Source: Planctomycetota bacterium (lineage in GTDB: Bacteria > Planctomycetota > Brocadiia > SM23-32). Taken from it: 32,302 nt of DNA. This document shows positions 6,350-15,636 of the stretch, piece by piece (within the stretch, counting starts at the first letter, position 1; each line of letters starts with the position of its first letter). The notes under the pieces are model-generated. The model saw only the letters and a program-made list of their open reading frames with translations. It was not told the DNA's origin and made no database searches. The stretch is taken from NCBI GenBank assembly GCA_021161675.1, contig JAGHAF010000121.1, forward strand, positions 1 to 32,302. Reading direction: 5' to 3'. The translations under genes and the position numbers were made by a program.

Positions 6350-8404
6350 ATGACAGATTCGAAGAAACTGGAATACACCGCATTGGTTGGACTGCTCTTG
6401 CAGGGGGTCTTCCTCCTGGTCTGCTGGGTGTTGGGCGAGCAGACAGGCTCCAGTTCGGTGATGGCGGAGAAGTGGCACCTCGCAGTGGGGATGCCCATTT
6501 GGTTGCTGGTGCTGGTTCACGGCCGACAGCGCCGGCTGGCCCGGCAGGAACGCGAAGATATGGAGGCGCTCAAGCAGAGCCGCCTGAGCGAGGAGCTGTT
6601 CGAGGAGACTGAACTGGACACGATGCGCGCCAGCGCGAGCGTGGCGATTTTCGAGAGGTATTTGGTTCCTCTGGCGACGATCGCGCTGAGCGGCGGGTTG
6701 ATTTTCTTCGCATTTCGGGTTTTCGTTGGCGCGCTGCACGGCGTTTTTGCGCTGAAAAACCCTCTGGTTGTGGCCGTGGGGATGGTCTTCATAGCCTTCC
6801 TGGGCTTTCTGATCGGGAAATATGCCGCAGGTCTGGCGCGGAGCCGCGAGCTGAGGCTGCTGCGCGCCGCGGCCGGATACGTGCTGGGCAACGTTGTCGC
6901 CTGCGTGCTGATCGCCGTGGCGATGGCGATGTATCACTTCGAGGCGACCTGGGGCGAGAAGGTTGTGACGTACGTCATTCCCGTCATGATGGGGCTGGTT
7001 GGCCTGGAGTTGTTGCTGAACATGGTGCTGGACATCTACCGGCCGCGCGTGCCGGGGCAGGAACGGCGCCCGCCCTACGACAGCCGGCTGCTGAGCCTTT
7101 TTGCGGAACCGGGCGGGGTTCTCCAGACGGTGGCCTCCACCCTGGACTATCAATTCGGGTTCAAGGTCTCGGAGACGTGGTTCTACCGGTTTATGGCCAG
7201 GGCCATCCTTCCCCTTTTCTTGATCCAACTGGCGAGTCTATGGGTGTTGACCACGGTGGTGGTGGTGGACCCGCAGCGAGTAGCGTTTATTGAGGTCCTC
7301 GGCAAGCCCTATCTGAGCGCGGCGGACGAGCGCGCGGGGCTTCCGGCGACGGTTTTTCAACCGGGCTACCACCTGAAGTGGCCCTGGCCGTTCGGGACGG
7401 CTCGCTTCGTGCCGGCCAACGAGATACAGAGCGTTGAGGTGGGCAAGGTCCACATCAAGGAGGTGCCGGCGGCGCTGCGCCAGTGGGCGAACTTGGACTC
7501 TTCCATTCCTACGTCGAAGGATCCCGACGTGGTCTTATGGCGCGAGCAGCACATCCGCTGGCAGGAGGGCTATGAGGTTAACTTCCTGGTGCCGAGCAGC
7601 GAGGTCGCCGGGAAGGCTGGAGAGAAGGCAGAGACACCCGAAGCGCACGCCGAGAGCGAAGCGCAGGTGGCGCAATTACGGGAACTGATGCAGGAAAGCA
7701 CGCAGAAGTCGCCGAAGGTGAACCTTGCCCGAGTGCTGGCCCAGGTCTATTTCCGCGTGCGGCACAACCCGGACGGCAGTGTTGATGAGCGGGCCGCTTT
7801 CAATTACTGCTACGACCTGTCCGATCCGAGCAAGCACCTCAAGGACCTTGCCTATCGCGCCGTGTGCCGGATTGCCGCCAGCCAGGACTTCATCAGGTGG
7901 ATAGCCGAGGACCGCGGGGCGTGCGTGGCGAAATTCAAGACCATGTTGCAGGAAGCCATAGATAAGGAGAATCTGGGCCTGGAGATCGTCTACGCGGGTA
8001 TGAGCGCGGTGCATCCGCCACCGGAAACGGCGCGAGCGTACGAGCAGATCGTCACGGCGCTGGAGCACAAGGAGAGTTTTGTCCTGGAGGGAGGCATAAA
8101 GGCGGCCGAGATGTTCTATGAAGCCAGCGCTTCGGCCGCGCAGACAGTCTCTGCCGCGAAGGGTTACGCCGAAGGTGTCCTCAAGACGGAGGAGGCGAGC
8201 AAAGACGAGTTCATAGTTCAGCTCGCCACCTATGAAAAGGCGCCGCTTGTTTATCTTTTCAGGAGTTATTTTGAATCCATTGAAGAAGCGCTGGCGGGGC
8301 AAACGGTATTCGTTGTGCCCGAGATGCAAAGCGAGGTGAACATTATTGACATGCAGGCGCACCTGCGCCCGCAACTGCTTGACCTTGACTCCACGGAGAA
8401 ATGA
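6350..8404 (+). CDS. Polytopic SPFH/Band 7 protein (HflK-like domain with about seven membrane segments)
   Basis: This 684-residue protein is much longer than HflK (about 420). Residues 1-306 hold about seven hydrophobic segments (near 9-29, 44-58, 104-123, 136-156, 175-196, 205-228 and 285-306), instead of the single anchor usual in HflK. The SPFH domain follows at about 307-580: VVDPQRVAFIEVLGKPYL, FQPGYHLKWPWPFG, IQSVEVGKVHIKE, then EQHIRWQEGYEVNFLVPSSE. A charged insert (about 420-455) precedes VNLARVLAQVYFRV. An Ala/Glu-rich helical tail (580-640) replaces the long HflK coiled coil. GGAGGA at 6333-6338 lies 11 bases before the ATG. The SPFH family builds ring-like cages in membranes and holds partner complexes. 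Here it is first of three such genes, so a hetero-oligomer is likely. The origin of the N-terminal helices is not recognised. Confidence 0.85.
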   Translation: MTDSKKLEYTALVGLLLQGVFLLVCWVLGEQTGSSSVMAEKWHLAVGMPIWLLVLVHGRQRRLARQEREDMEALKQSRLSEELFEETELDTMRASASVAIFERYLVPLATIALSGGLIFFAFRVFVGALHGVFALKNPLVVAVGMVFIAFLGFLIGKYAAGLARSRELRLLRAAAGYVLGNVVACVLIAVAMAMYHFEATWGEKVVTYVIPVMMGLVGLELLLNMVLDIYRPRVPGQERRPPYDSRLLSLFAEPGGVLQTVASTLDYQFGFKVSETWFYRFMARAILPLFLIQLASLWVLTTVVVVDPQRVAFIEVLGKPYLSAADERAGLPATVFQPGYHLKWPWPFGTARFVPANEIQSVEVGKVHIKEVPAALRQWANLDSSIPTSKDPDVVLWREQHIRWQEGYEVNFLVPSSEVAGKAGEKAETPEAHAESEAQVAQLRELMQESTQKSPKVNLARVLAQVYFRVRHNPDGSVDERAAFNYCYDLSDPSKHLKDLAYRAVCRIAASQDFIRWIAEDRGACVAKFKTMLQEAIDKENLGLEIVYAGMSAVHPPPETARAYEQIVTALEHKESFVLEGGIKAAEMFYEASASAAQTVSAAKGYAEGVLKTEEASKDEFIVQLATYEKAPLVYLFRSYFESIEEALAGQTVFVVPEMQSEVNIIDMQAHLRPQLLDLDSTEK
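8395..8400 (+). promoter_or_regulatory. Shine-Dalgarno site deciding the HflC-like start
   Basis: GGAGAA directly abuts the ATG at 8401, which overlaps the upstream stop as ATGA, so it cannot serve that codon. It stands 9 bases from the in-frame ATG at 8410, which is therefore the preferred start. Confidence 0.55.
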
Positions 8405-8409
8405 GACCC

Positions 8410-9486
8410 ATGAAAGAGAACAAACTAACCGTCATCGTCGTTGTTCTTGTGGCCCTGGGCTTGCTTAGCTGTCTGGTGATCTTCCGGGTTCGGGTGGACC
8501 AGATGGCGGTTCTTTACCATTTTAACAAGGCGGTAAGGGTCATCAAGCCCACTATCGTGCCCGCAAGGGCGCCGGGAGAGAAGTTGAGACTGGTTTCAGA
8601 GGAGGGCGTGAAAATTTCCCGGCAAGCCGGCTGGTTCTTTAAGTTTCCATACCCGGTGGACAGGGTGAAGCGTTACGACCAGCGCCTGCGCGTTCTTGAT
8701 GGTCAATTGACCCAGCAGCAGCTGCCGGATGACAACCAGGTCATTCCCCGGGTCTACGCAACGTGGCGTATCGTGGACCCAGTGGCGTTTGAGAGCAATC
8801 TGAAGAGCGACGAGACCGAGGTCGAGAATCGTCTCAAGAACATCATCAGCAATCACACGGGCATCGTATTGGGTCAACACGTGCTCAGTGACCTGGTCAA
8901 TACGGACAGGAAGAAGCTGAAGTTCGACGAGATCGAAGGGGATATTCTCCAGAGAATCCAGAAAGAACTCAGCGAGCAGGAGAACCCGTACGGAATCGAG
9001 GTCTGCACCCTGGGGATAACGTGGATCAAACTGCCGGATGAGGCCACCAAGGCCGTCTTCGGCCGAATGCAGACGGAGCGGGAGACCATATCCAGGACAC
9101 TGCTGGCGGAGGGGAAAAGTCTGAGGGACACAACGATTGCGAAGGCCCAGGAAGAGCGCGACCGGATTTTGGCCGAGGGCGCGGCCCAGGCCAAGAGAAT
9201 CCGAACCGATGCGGAGGCTGAAGCGGCGCACTACTACGATGTCTACGCCAGGAATGAAAAGCTCGCCATATACCTGCGAAGACTGGAGGCGATCCGTAAG
9301 ATTGCGGCCGCTGCAAGCGCGGCTCAAAGGCCCATCACCTTTGTGGTCAGCACGAAAACTGAGCCTTTCTCCCTCTTGGAGCGCGGGGTGGCAGAGAACC
9401 TCGATCAGAAGCGTCCTCCGGAACTGGACGAGCTGGAAAATGTTCTGGATGAAGCGAAAGGGACTGCCCCCTCGGCAAAGGAGTAA
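8410..9486 (+). CDS. SPFH/Band 7 protein, HflC-like
   Basis: This 358-residue protein has one N-terminal anchor (about residues 6-25, KLTVIVVVLVALGLLSCLVIF) and then an SPFH domain of HflC type: GWFFKFPYPVDRVKRYDQRLRVLDG, VIPRVYATWRIVDPVAF, HTGIVLGQHVLSDLVNTDR, EVCTLGITWIKLPDEATKAVFGRM. After this comes the HflC-style coiled coil QTERETISRTLLAEGKSLRD with IAKAQEERDRILAEGAAQ, and a segment like HflC 'Y.R.LEA.R'. In E. coli HflC pairs with HflK to enclose the FtsH protease, but no FtsH gene is present here. The ATG at 8410 is chosen from the site at 8395-8400; the longer ATG at 8401 would add three residues. Genes on both sides encode further SPFH proteins at gaps of 3-5 bases, so co-translation is expected. 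Confidence 0.88.
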   Translation: MKENKLTVIVVVLVALGLLSCLVIFRVRVDQMAVLYHFNKAVRVIKPTIVPARAPGEKLRLVSEEGVKISRQAGWFFKFPYPVDRVKRYDQRLRVLDGQLTQQQLPDDNQVIPRVYATWRIVDPVAFESNLKSDETEVENRLKNIISNHTGIVLGQHVLSDLVNTDRKKLKFDEIEGDILQRIQKELSEQENPYGIEVCTLGITWIKLPDEATKAVFGRMQTERETISRTLLAEGKSLRDTTIAKAQEERDRILAEGAAQAKRIRTDAEAEAAHYYDVYARNEKLAIYLRRLEAIRKIAAAASAAQRPITFVVSTKTEPFSLLERGVAENLDQKRPPELDELENVLDEAKGTAPSAKE

Positions 9487-9489
9487 GGG

Positions 9490-10683
9490 ATGAACCACCA
9501 CGACGATCAGCCCGGAGACCAGCGAGAGCATCCAGCGCCGGAGGGTGTGGAGGGCCTCTCCGCTCAGCAGGGGCAAACCGGCCCTCAGGCCATGCCTGAA
9601 GGGGCCGGCAGCCGGGCGCTGGCTGAGGCCCTGAAGACAAGTTTTCTCTTCCTGAAAATCGCCATCACAGCGCTGGTCCTGATTTACGTGGTCAAGACGG
9701 GCGTTTTTACGGTGAAATCGTCGCAGGTGGCGTTGAAGCTGCGATTTGGCAGGCTCGTGCGCTCGGGCGGAGACTGGGTGATGAAGACCGGCAGCGGCAT
9801 TCACTTCCGCTGGCCGTTTGAGAGTATCGAACAGATATCCACCGACGAGAAGAAGCTGGAGCTTCAGAAGGCATTTTGGCCGGCCGCAAAGCTTGAGGAT
9901 GTCCAACAGGCCCCCTGGCTGGACGTGCGCAATGACGGATACCTGTTGACGGGCGACGCCAATATTGTTCATATGAAACTGAGGGCCCGGTATCGCGTGC
10001 GAGATGACACTACGGGCGCCGTGGCGTACAAGTTCGGGATAAGGGATGCCGAAGGGGTCCTGCGGCGGGCCTTCCAGGCGGCCACGGTCAAAGTTGTCGG
10101 ATCCATGAAGGTTATGGATGTTCTGAAGCGAAAAGGGCTCTTCAGCGCCATACGACAGGAACTCGATTCGCGCCTTAACAGGTTCGAGAAACAGGTGGGG
10201 ATGCCGCTTGGCATCGAGTTGATAACCGTTGAGAGCATAGAAACTGAAAAAGTCAAGAACCCGACCGAACCGGGGCCCGTCAGCGCTGCATTCGAAAAGG
10301 CTCAGAACGCCAGCAGCCAGTCTGATTCTCTGGCGAAACAGGGCGAGACGAGAAAGAAAGAGATCGTCAGCCAGGCCGAAGCCATGAAAGCCGGCCTCGT
10401 GGCGGCGGCCCGCGGCTATAGCGAGCGGCTGGTTCGCTCGGCGCAGGTGGACGCCCGGGTTCTCGAGCGGTTGCTGCCTATTTACGAGCACTCGCCGGGG
10501 GAGCGCAATATCCTGGTGGCGTGGTTCTACGAGAGAGCGATAACACAGATTCTTACGGATTCCCCGGGGGCGTTCGTATTGCACGGAGGATCCGGCGACA
10601 CGCGACATGAAATTCGGCTGATGATGAACCGGCTGCCGCCGCCGAGTAGCAAGAAACAAGCGACGCAGAACCAAATGAAATGA
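9490..10683 (+). CDS. SPFH/Band 7 protein, HflK-like
   Basis: This 397-residue protein has the HflK layout: a Gly/Pro/Gln-rich soluble lead of about 40 residues, one membrane helix (about 52-69), then an SPFH domain with VKSSQVALKLRFGRLV, GSGIHFRWPFESIEQIS, YLLTGDANIVHMKLRARYRVRD and FGIRDAEGVLRRAFQAA. A helical region with FEKAQNASSQSDSLAKQGE and EIVSQAEAMKAGLVAAARGYSERLV follows. It lies three bases after the HflC-like gene, with GGAG at 9480-9483 six bases before its ATG. It ends in ATGA at 10680-10683, but the next gene more likely begins at 10740. With the two preceding proteins it makes three SPFH paralogues in a row. It probably forms a mixed ring with the HflC-like protein; the client is unknown, and the metal ATPase gene next to it is the natural candidate. 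Confidence 0.87.
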   Translation: MNHHDDQPGDQREHPAPEGVEGLSAQQGQTGPQAMPEGAGSRALAEALKTSFLFLKIAITALVLIYVVKTGVFTVKSSQVALKLRFGRLVRSGGDWVMKTGSGIHFRWPFESIEQISTDEKKLELQKAFWPAAKLEDVQQAPWLDVRNDGYLLTGDANIVHMKLRARYRVRDDTTGAVAYKFGIRDAEGVLRRAFQAATVKVVGSMKVMDVLKRKGLFSAIRQELDSRLNRFEKQVGMPLGIELITVESIETEKVKNPTEPGPVSAAFEKAQNASSQSDSLAKQGETRKKEIVSQAEAMKAGLVAAARGYSERLVRSAQVDARVLERLLPIYEHSPGERNILVAWFYERAITQILTDSPGAFVLHGGSGDTRHEIRLMMNRLPPPSSKKQATQNQMK

Positions 10684-10739
10684 TCGGCGCGACAACGGAG
10701 CGCGCCACCGAACCGCGCCGACAACGAAAGGGTAAGATC

Positions 10740-12713
10740 ATGGCTGATGACGTGGCGGACCATGCGATGACACACGAACACGTCGGTTCGGTGCAGAACC
10801 GTCTGATCGTGGCGTTTGTCGGCGGAGTGCTCGTGCTGAACGGGTATCTTGCGGACTGGATATTTCACAACCCGGTGATCGGCGCCGTCAGCGCCCTGGT
10901 CGGCGCTGTTATTCTGGCCGTCCCGATCATGCGCGGCGCCTGGCTTGAGATAAGAAAGGGACGCCTGCACATGACGGTCCTGGTGGCCATAGCGGTGCTG
11001 GCGGCATTCGCGCTGGCGGGCTACGAAGAGGCTGGACAACATGGAGTTTCCGGCGGCTACAAGGTGGCCGGCATCGTGGCGTTCTTCATGTTGCTGGCGA
11101 CCCTGGTCGAACAGCAGACAGCGGCCGGGGCGCGCGAGTCGGTGGAGAAGCTGATGACCCTGACTCCTCTGACGGCTGTGCTGGCCTCCGGGCAGACAGT
11201 CCCCGTCTCGCAGATAAAACCGGGCGATATGCTGCGGATCCGCCCCGGGGATCGAATCGCCGCCGACGGGCTGATCGTCTCCGGCGAGACCACCATCAAT
11301 GAGGCGACGATTACCGGCGAATCTGTGCCCGCCGACAAGGCGGAAGGCGCAGAAGTCTTCGCCGGCACGCATAACCTGACCGGCTCTGTCGAGGTCGAGG
11401 TCACCCGCGTTGGAGAACAGACCACCCTCGGGCAGGTCAAGAAGCTGATCCTCGAGGCAGAGAAGACCCAAACGCCCTTCATGCAACTGATTGACCAGTA
11501 TTCGGCCTGGTATACGCCGTTGATATTGATGGTTGCGCTGATCATCTACGTCTTCACGGCGGACCCGACCCGATCGGTCACCGTGCTTGTTATCGCCTGT
11601 CCCTGCGCATTTGTGCTGGCCACGCCCACGGCCATGGTGGCCGGCCTTTCGGCGGCTGCGCGGCTGGGCATTCTGATCAAGAACGTCGCGCATCTGGAGG
11701 CGGCGGGCAACATCTCGGCGATGGTTTTCGACAAGACCGGGACGCTGACTACGGGTATCCTCACGGTGACGAGCATGTCTCCGGCGAAGGACGTTGACGG
11801 GGTGGAACTCTTGGAGGCGGCGGCCAGCGTGGAGCAGCATTCGCGCCATCCCGTGGCGAGAGCGGTCGCCAGGGTTGCCCGGGACGCAGGGTTGCCGCTG
11901 AAAAATGTCAAGCAATTCCGGGAGACGCCCGGCAAGGGCGTCCACGGAGTCGTTGGCGGCAGCGAAGTCATTGTCGGAAGGGCATCCTTTCTGGAAGATC
12001 GGGACATTGACCTTTCGGGAGTTCGCGGCAAGGACCACGAGGAAGCCACGGGCGGGATGAGCACGCTCTACGTCGCCAAGGACGGGAAATGCGTCGGGTG
12101 GATTGGTCTGGCGGACAAGAGCCGTCCGGAGGCTCGACAGGCCACCAGCGACCTGCTGGGCCTCGGGGTGAAGCGCATCTCGATGCTCACGGGCGACCGC
12201 TGGAGCGTGGCCAGGAAGGTAGCCGCCGAACTGGGCTGCACCGACGTGCAGGGCGAGTGCCTGCCAGAGCAGAAGCTGCGTCTGGTGGAGATGCTGCGAG
12301 ACGAGGGGCACATGGTGGCCGTGGTGGGCGACGGCGTCAACGATGCCCCCGCTCTTGCCGCCGGGCACCTGGGCATAGCCATGGGCGCCGCGGGCAGTGA
12401 CGTGGCCATAAACAGCGCCTCCATAGCGCTGATGGCGGACGATCTGGGCAGGCTGCCCTTCATGATTCGGCTCTCGCGGCAGCTGCGCCGCGTCATAATT
12501 CAGAACCTGATTTTCGCCGCTGTTTTCGTCATCGGCGGCCTATTCCTTGCCAGCATGCATTACATTACTCCGGTGACCGCCGCAGTGCTCCACAACGTGG
12601 GGGCTTTCATTGTTATTTTCAACAGCGCCCGGCTCGTCCGGTTCGGCGAGCATCTCTCTCCTTACGCCGAAAAGGGCGCGGACAAGGCGAAACCGGTACC
12701 AGTTGCGGCATAA
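10740..12713 (+). CDS. P1B-type heavy-metal translocating ATPase
   Basis: This 657-residue pump has the core P-type motifs: TGES (192-195) in the actuator domain, CPC (287-289) in the metal-binding helix, DKTGT (331-335) with the phosphorylated Asp, an HP dipeptide (370-371) in the nucleotide domain and GDGVNDAP (530-537). There is no N-terminal HMA domain; the N terminus is a short His-containing lead. The sixth-helix region reads [21 protein letters not shown], so His-Asn takes the place where Zn/Cd pumps have Asp-Gly and Co/Fe pumps have His-Glu-Gly. CPC plus HN does not match a subgroup I can name, so the metal is not assigned. The ATG at 10740 is preferred over the overlapping ATG at 10680, which has no ribosome site and would add an Arg-rich lead. 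The gene lies between SPFH and ABC genes of the same run. Confidence 0.93.
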   Translation: MADDVADHAMTHEHVGSVQNRLIVAFVGGVLVLNGYLADWIFHNPVIGAVSALVGAVILAVPIMRGAWLEIRKGRLHMTVLVAIAVLAAFALAGYEEAGQHGVSGGYKVAGIVAFFMLLATLVEQQTAAGARESVEKLMTLTPLTAVLASGQTVPVSQIKPGDMLRIRPGDRIAADGLIVSGETTINEATITGESVPADKAEGAEVFAGTHNLTGSVEVEVTRVGEQTTLGQVKKLILEAEKTQTPFMQLIDQYSAWYTPLILMVALIIYVFTADPTRSVTVLVIACPCAFVLATPTAMVAGLSAAARLGILIKNVAHLEAAGNISAMVFDKTGTLTTGILTVTSMSPAKDVDGVELLEAAASVEQHSRHPVARAVARVARDAGLPLKNVKQFRETPGKGVHGVVGGSEVIVGRASFLEDRDIDLSGVRGKDHEEATGGMSTLYVAKDGKCVGWIGLADKSRPEARQATSDLLGLGVKRISMLTGDRWSVARKVAAELGCTDVQGECLPEQKLRLVEMLRDEGHMVAVVGDGVNDAPALAAGHLGIAMGAAGSDVAINSASIALMADDLGRLPFMIRLSRQLRRVIIQNLIFAAVFVIGGLFLASMHYITPVTAAVLHNVGAFIVIFNSARLVRFGEHLSPYAEKGADKAKPVPVAA

Positions 12714-12723
12714 GGGGAACGTC

Positions 12724-13941
12724 ATGGCAGAAACGAACAACAACGTCCTGGAAATCATTGAACTGGGCAAAGTCTTCCGCGACTTCTGGGGCCGAGAGCG
12801 TGTGCAGGCCCTCTCCCGGCTGAACCTGGACGTGAAGCGCGGAGAGGTCTTCGGCCTGCTGGGGCCCAACGGGTCAGGGAAGACTACCACGGTGCGGATC
12901 GTGCTCGGGCTGCTTTTCCCCACGTCGGGAGCGGTGCGCCTGTTCGGGAAGAGTCCCAGGAACGTTGACGTCAAGAGCCGCATCGGCTACATGCCGGAGG
13001 AGTCACACCTGTACGGTTACCTGAACGCCGAGGAGACGCTGGATTTCTTCGGGCGGCTCTTCGGCCTGTCGCGCGAGGAGCGACGCCGGCGCGCCGACGC
13101 CCTCATTGAGATGGTAGGGCTCAAGCGGGCCCGCCGCAGGCCCCTGGGAGAGTACTCCAAGGGCATGGCCCGCCGCATAGGGCTGGCGCAATCGCTTATC
13201 AACGATCCTGACTTCCTCATACTGGATGAGCCCACCACCGGACTGGACCCCATCGGGGCGCGGGAGATGAAGGACCTGATCCTGACCCTGAAGGAGCGCG
13301 GCAAGACGATCTTCCTGTGCAGCCACCTGCTGGCCGACGTGGAGGATGTATGTGACCGCGTATGTATACTCTACGGCGGCAAGCAGCGGGCAGAAGGCAA
13401 AGTGGAAGACTTGCTGAAGGCGAAAGATAGCACGCAGATCCGCGCGCCGCGCCTCCAAGAGGAGACGGTGGAGCAGATCAAAGCCGTCATAGGGAGGGCC
13501 CTGGGCGCCGGCGTCGAGGTGGAAGTGAGCTCGCCCACCCGGCGGCTGGAGGACTTCTTCCTGGAGGTCGTGGCGGAGGCCCGGCGGGAACGGCTGGCCA
13601 CGTCAGGCGCCGAGATGGGAGCGGGCACGGCGCAGTTCCTCGAGGACGAGGGCGCGAAGGCCGAGAAGCTCGTCGAAGAGCTTGTCGGCGCCGCCCGGCA
13701 GGCCGAGCTCTCGGCGGAGGCCGGGCAATCCGAAGCGGAGAGCGTCCCGGCAATGACCCCGGCAGCCGGCCGTGGCGTCATAGACAATCTTGTCAAGCAA
13801 ACGCCCGAAGAACCTGATCGTCAGGGGCGGGGCGAGCCCGAAGACGCAGTCTTGCCCGAGACGGGTCTCAGGAGGGACCTGCTCGATAAGCTCATGGCGG
13901 ATTCGCAGCAACAAGAGGATACGGATGAAGACGATCAGTAG
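12724..13941 (+). CDS. ABC transporter ATP-binding protein with long acidic C-terminal extension
   Basis: This 405-residue protein has an ABC domain with Walker A GPNGSGKT (47-54), [12 protein letters not shown] in the Q-loop region, signature YSKGMARR (144-151), Walker B FLILDEP (164-170) and switch His 201 in [15 protein letters not shown]-2 exporter ATPases usually end near residue 240-310. Here about 170 further residues follow, rich in Glu, Ala and Gln and probably helical or disordered. They end in a short helix with [13 protein letters not shown] and an acidic tail. The start is ATG 12724 with GGGG six bases upstream. The stop overlaps the following permease start by 17 bases, so the two are coupled. 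It is the only ABC ATPase in this plus-strand run and could drive both permeases. The extension may dock to another component such as the SPFH scaffold; that is a guess. Confidence 0.9.
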   Translation: MAETNNNVLEIIELGKVFRDFWGRERVQALSRLNLDVKRGEVFGLLGPNGSGKTTTVRIVLGLLFPTSGAVRLFGKSPRNVDVKSRIGYMPEESHLYGYLNAEETLDFFGRLFGLSREERRRRADALIEMVGLKRARRRPLGEYSKGMARRIGLAQSLINDPDFLILDEPTTGLDPIGAREMKDLILTLKERGKTIFLCSHLLADVEDVCDRVCILYGGKQRAEGKVEDLLKAKDSTQIRAPRLQEETVEQIKAVIGRALGAGVEVEVSSPTRRLEDFFLEVVAEARRERLATSGAEMGAGTAQFLEDEGAKAEKLVEELVGAARQAELSAEAGQSEAESVPAMTPAAGRGVIDNLVKQTPEEPDRQGRGEPEDAVLPETGLRRDLLDKLMADSQQQEDTDEDDQ

Positions 13942-15616
13942 AGCATTCTCCTGGTTTATGGAAAGGCTGCCTGAGGCCCTGCTGGGATTCTTCGTCCTGA
14001 GCCTGCTGCCGCTGGCCTACCTGGTGTTGCAGGGCGGCTGGCGCGCATTGCAGACACTGGCGCAGTCGCCGTCCGAATATGTCCATTCTCTGCTGAACGA
14101 ATGGCCGGTCACGGTGGCGACCGGCGCCTGCCTGGTGGGCGTGGTAATTGTGATGTACGTGCTGGCGCGCTCCTGGACGCCGGTCTGGGCTGTGGCCAGG
14201 AAGATGATAATCGAGGCCATCCACCGAAAGGTTGTAATAGTTCTCTTGCTGTTTTTCGTCGTGCTGATGCCGTCGCTCCCCTTCTTGCTTCAGACCCAGG
14301 GCAGCGTCAAGAGCCAGGTTCAGCTCGTGCTGCTTTACTCTCTGTGTCTGGCGCTGGTTCTGCTCTCGCTGCTGGGTATCTTCCTGACAACGTCCAGCAT
14401 TTGCGTTGAAGTGGAGCGCAAGCACGTGCAGATCACGGACACGAAGCCGTTGCGCAGGTGGCAGTTCCTGCTGGGCAAGTGGTTCGGGACGGTGGTTCTG
14501 GTCACGGCGGTCATGTGTCTTATGACGGCTGCCACATATGGTCTGGTGCGGTATCTGGGGCGGCCCGTGGACTACTCGAAGCTGACGCCCCTTGAAGTGC
14601 GGCAGGCGCGCAAGGATGAGGAGGGTCTGGCGCAGGAGGTCTTCGTCGCCCGCAAGGCCATCCCGACCATGCTGCCGGGCGACAGCCCGGAGATAGAGAA
14701 GAAGCTGAAGGAGTGGCACGAGGCGTTCACCGAAAAATTCGACATGCCCATCGCGGTTTACAGCAAGCGCCAGGATTTGATAAGGCAGAACCAGCGGCGT
14801 TCTCAAACCGCCCTTCCGGGCGGCGAGGTAAGATGGCGGTTTAGCGGGCTGTCCCCGGCGCGGAAAGGTCCCATCCAGGTGCGCTTCAAGTTGTATGGGC
14901 ACCGTTTCAGCGGAGCGGCGGGGCTGTTCGTCCCTGCCCGCATTAAAGTGGTCGAGGGCGCAAGGGAAGGCGGCAAGGGCGAAGAACGCCTTGTCCCTGC
15001 CGGGCCGGCGGTCCTCTCGCCGCCCGGGGGCTGGCTGGGCGGCGCGTTCCACGAATTCACCGTCAAGGACGCGCCCATCGGCGAAGACGGCACCTTCTAC
15101 CTGGTATTCAGAAACTTGGAGCGCAACGCCGTAACGTTCGACATCAAGTCTCCAATCGAAGTCCTTCAGAAAGAGGGCGGATTCTTGGCGAACTACTACC
15201 GGGCGCTGCTGGTGCTGGTGATTCACGTGGCGCTGTTGGCGGCGCTCGGATTGATGGCAGGCTCTTTGTTCAGCTTTCCGGTGGCCAGCCTGGTGGTTTT
15301 CTGCTTGTTCGTTGGAGGCCTTCTTGGCCCCTGGTTCGAGGAGAATTTCGTCAAGATCAACGTCTACGCCGAGCTGACTCCAGGGCTCTCAGTTTACCTC
15401 GACAAGGCGTGGCGTCTCTTCGCCAGTATACTGGTCAGCTTGATGCCGAACTTCGGTCACTACAGCCCGCTGGGCGACGTGGTCAACGGGCGGATGGTCT
15501 CGATGGGGGACGTGAGCCTGGCCTCAGCGGTGCTGCTGTTTCTGAAGGGAGGCGTCGCGTTGCTTATCGGGATATACTTCTACACCCGCAGGGAACTGGC
15601 ACGTATCATCGTGTAA
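13925..15616 (+). CDS. ABC-2 type permease with about 200-residue soluble insert
   Basis: This 563-residue protein has paired membrane segments near residues 16-36 and 62-82, then 102-122, 132-155 and 186-208. A soluble stretch runs from about 212 to 420, and further membrane segments follow at about 425-447, 450-468 and 530-552. The loop [30 protein letters not shown] is the ABC-2 coupling loop ('E...k....t.Pl.R..fllGK'). The insert begins with charged helices ([15 protein letters not shown]) and continues with beta-rich sequence ([25 protein letters not shown]). Its placement between two membrane helices suggests it is extracytoplasmic. GAGGA at 13915-13919 lies five bases before the ATG, which overlaps the ATPase gene by 17 bases. 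It is about 1.7 times the usual ABC-2 permease length because of the insert, a possible substrate- or partner-binding domain. Confidence 0.87.
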   Translation: MKTISRAFSWFMERLPEALLGFFVLSLLPLAYLVLQGGWRALQTLAQSPSEYVHSLLNEWPVTVATGACLVGVVIVMYVLARSWTPVWAVARKMIIEAIHRKVVIVLLLFFVVLMPSLPFLLQTQGSVKSQVQLVLLYSLCLALVLLSLLGIFLTTSSICVEVERKHVQITDTKPLRRWQFLLGKWFGTVVLVTAVMCLMTAATYGLVRYLGRPVDYSKLTPLEVRQARKDEEGLAQEVFVARKAIPTMLPGDSPEIEKKLKEWHEAFTEKFDMPIAVYSKRQDLIRQNQRRSQTALPGGEVRWRFSGLSPARKGPIQVRFKLYGHRFSGAAGLFVPARIKVVEGAREGGKGEERLVPAGPAVLSPPGGWLGGAFHEFTVKDAPIGEDGTFYLVFRNLERNAVTFDIKSPIEVLQKEGGFLANYYRALLVLVIHVALLAALGLMAGSLFSFPVASLVVFCLFVGGLLGPWFEENFVKINVYAELTPGLSVYLDKAWRLFASILVSLMPNFGHYSPLGDVVNGRMVSMGDVSLASAVLLFLKGGVALLIGIYFYTRRELARIIV

Positions 15617-15636
15617 GTCGAAAGGAACTCTAAACG

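Noticed and set aside
8596..10695. A 699-codon open frame on the minus strand across the SPFH genes.
   Set aside because: It is antisense to the strongly supported HflC- and HflK-like genes, and its translation is His/Arg/Leu-rich without motifs. High GC suppresses stop codons on the opposite strand.
10527..12368. A 613-codon minus-strand frame opposite the P-type ATPase gene.
   Set aside because: It is the shadow of the ATPase frame, with low-complexity His/Arg/Gly translation and no ribosome site or family motif.
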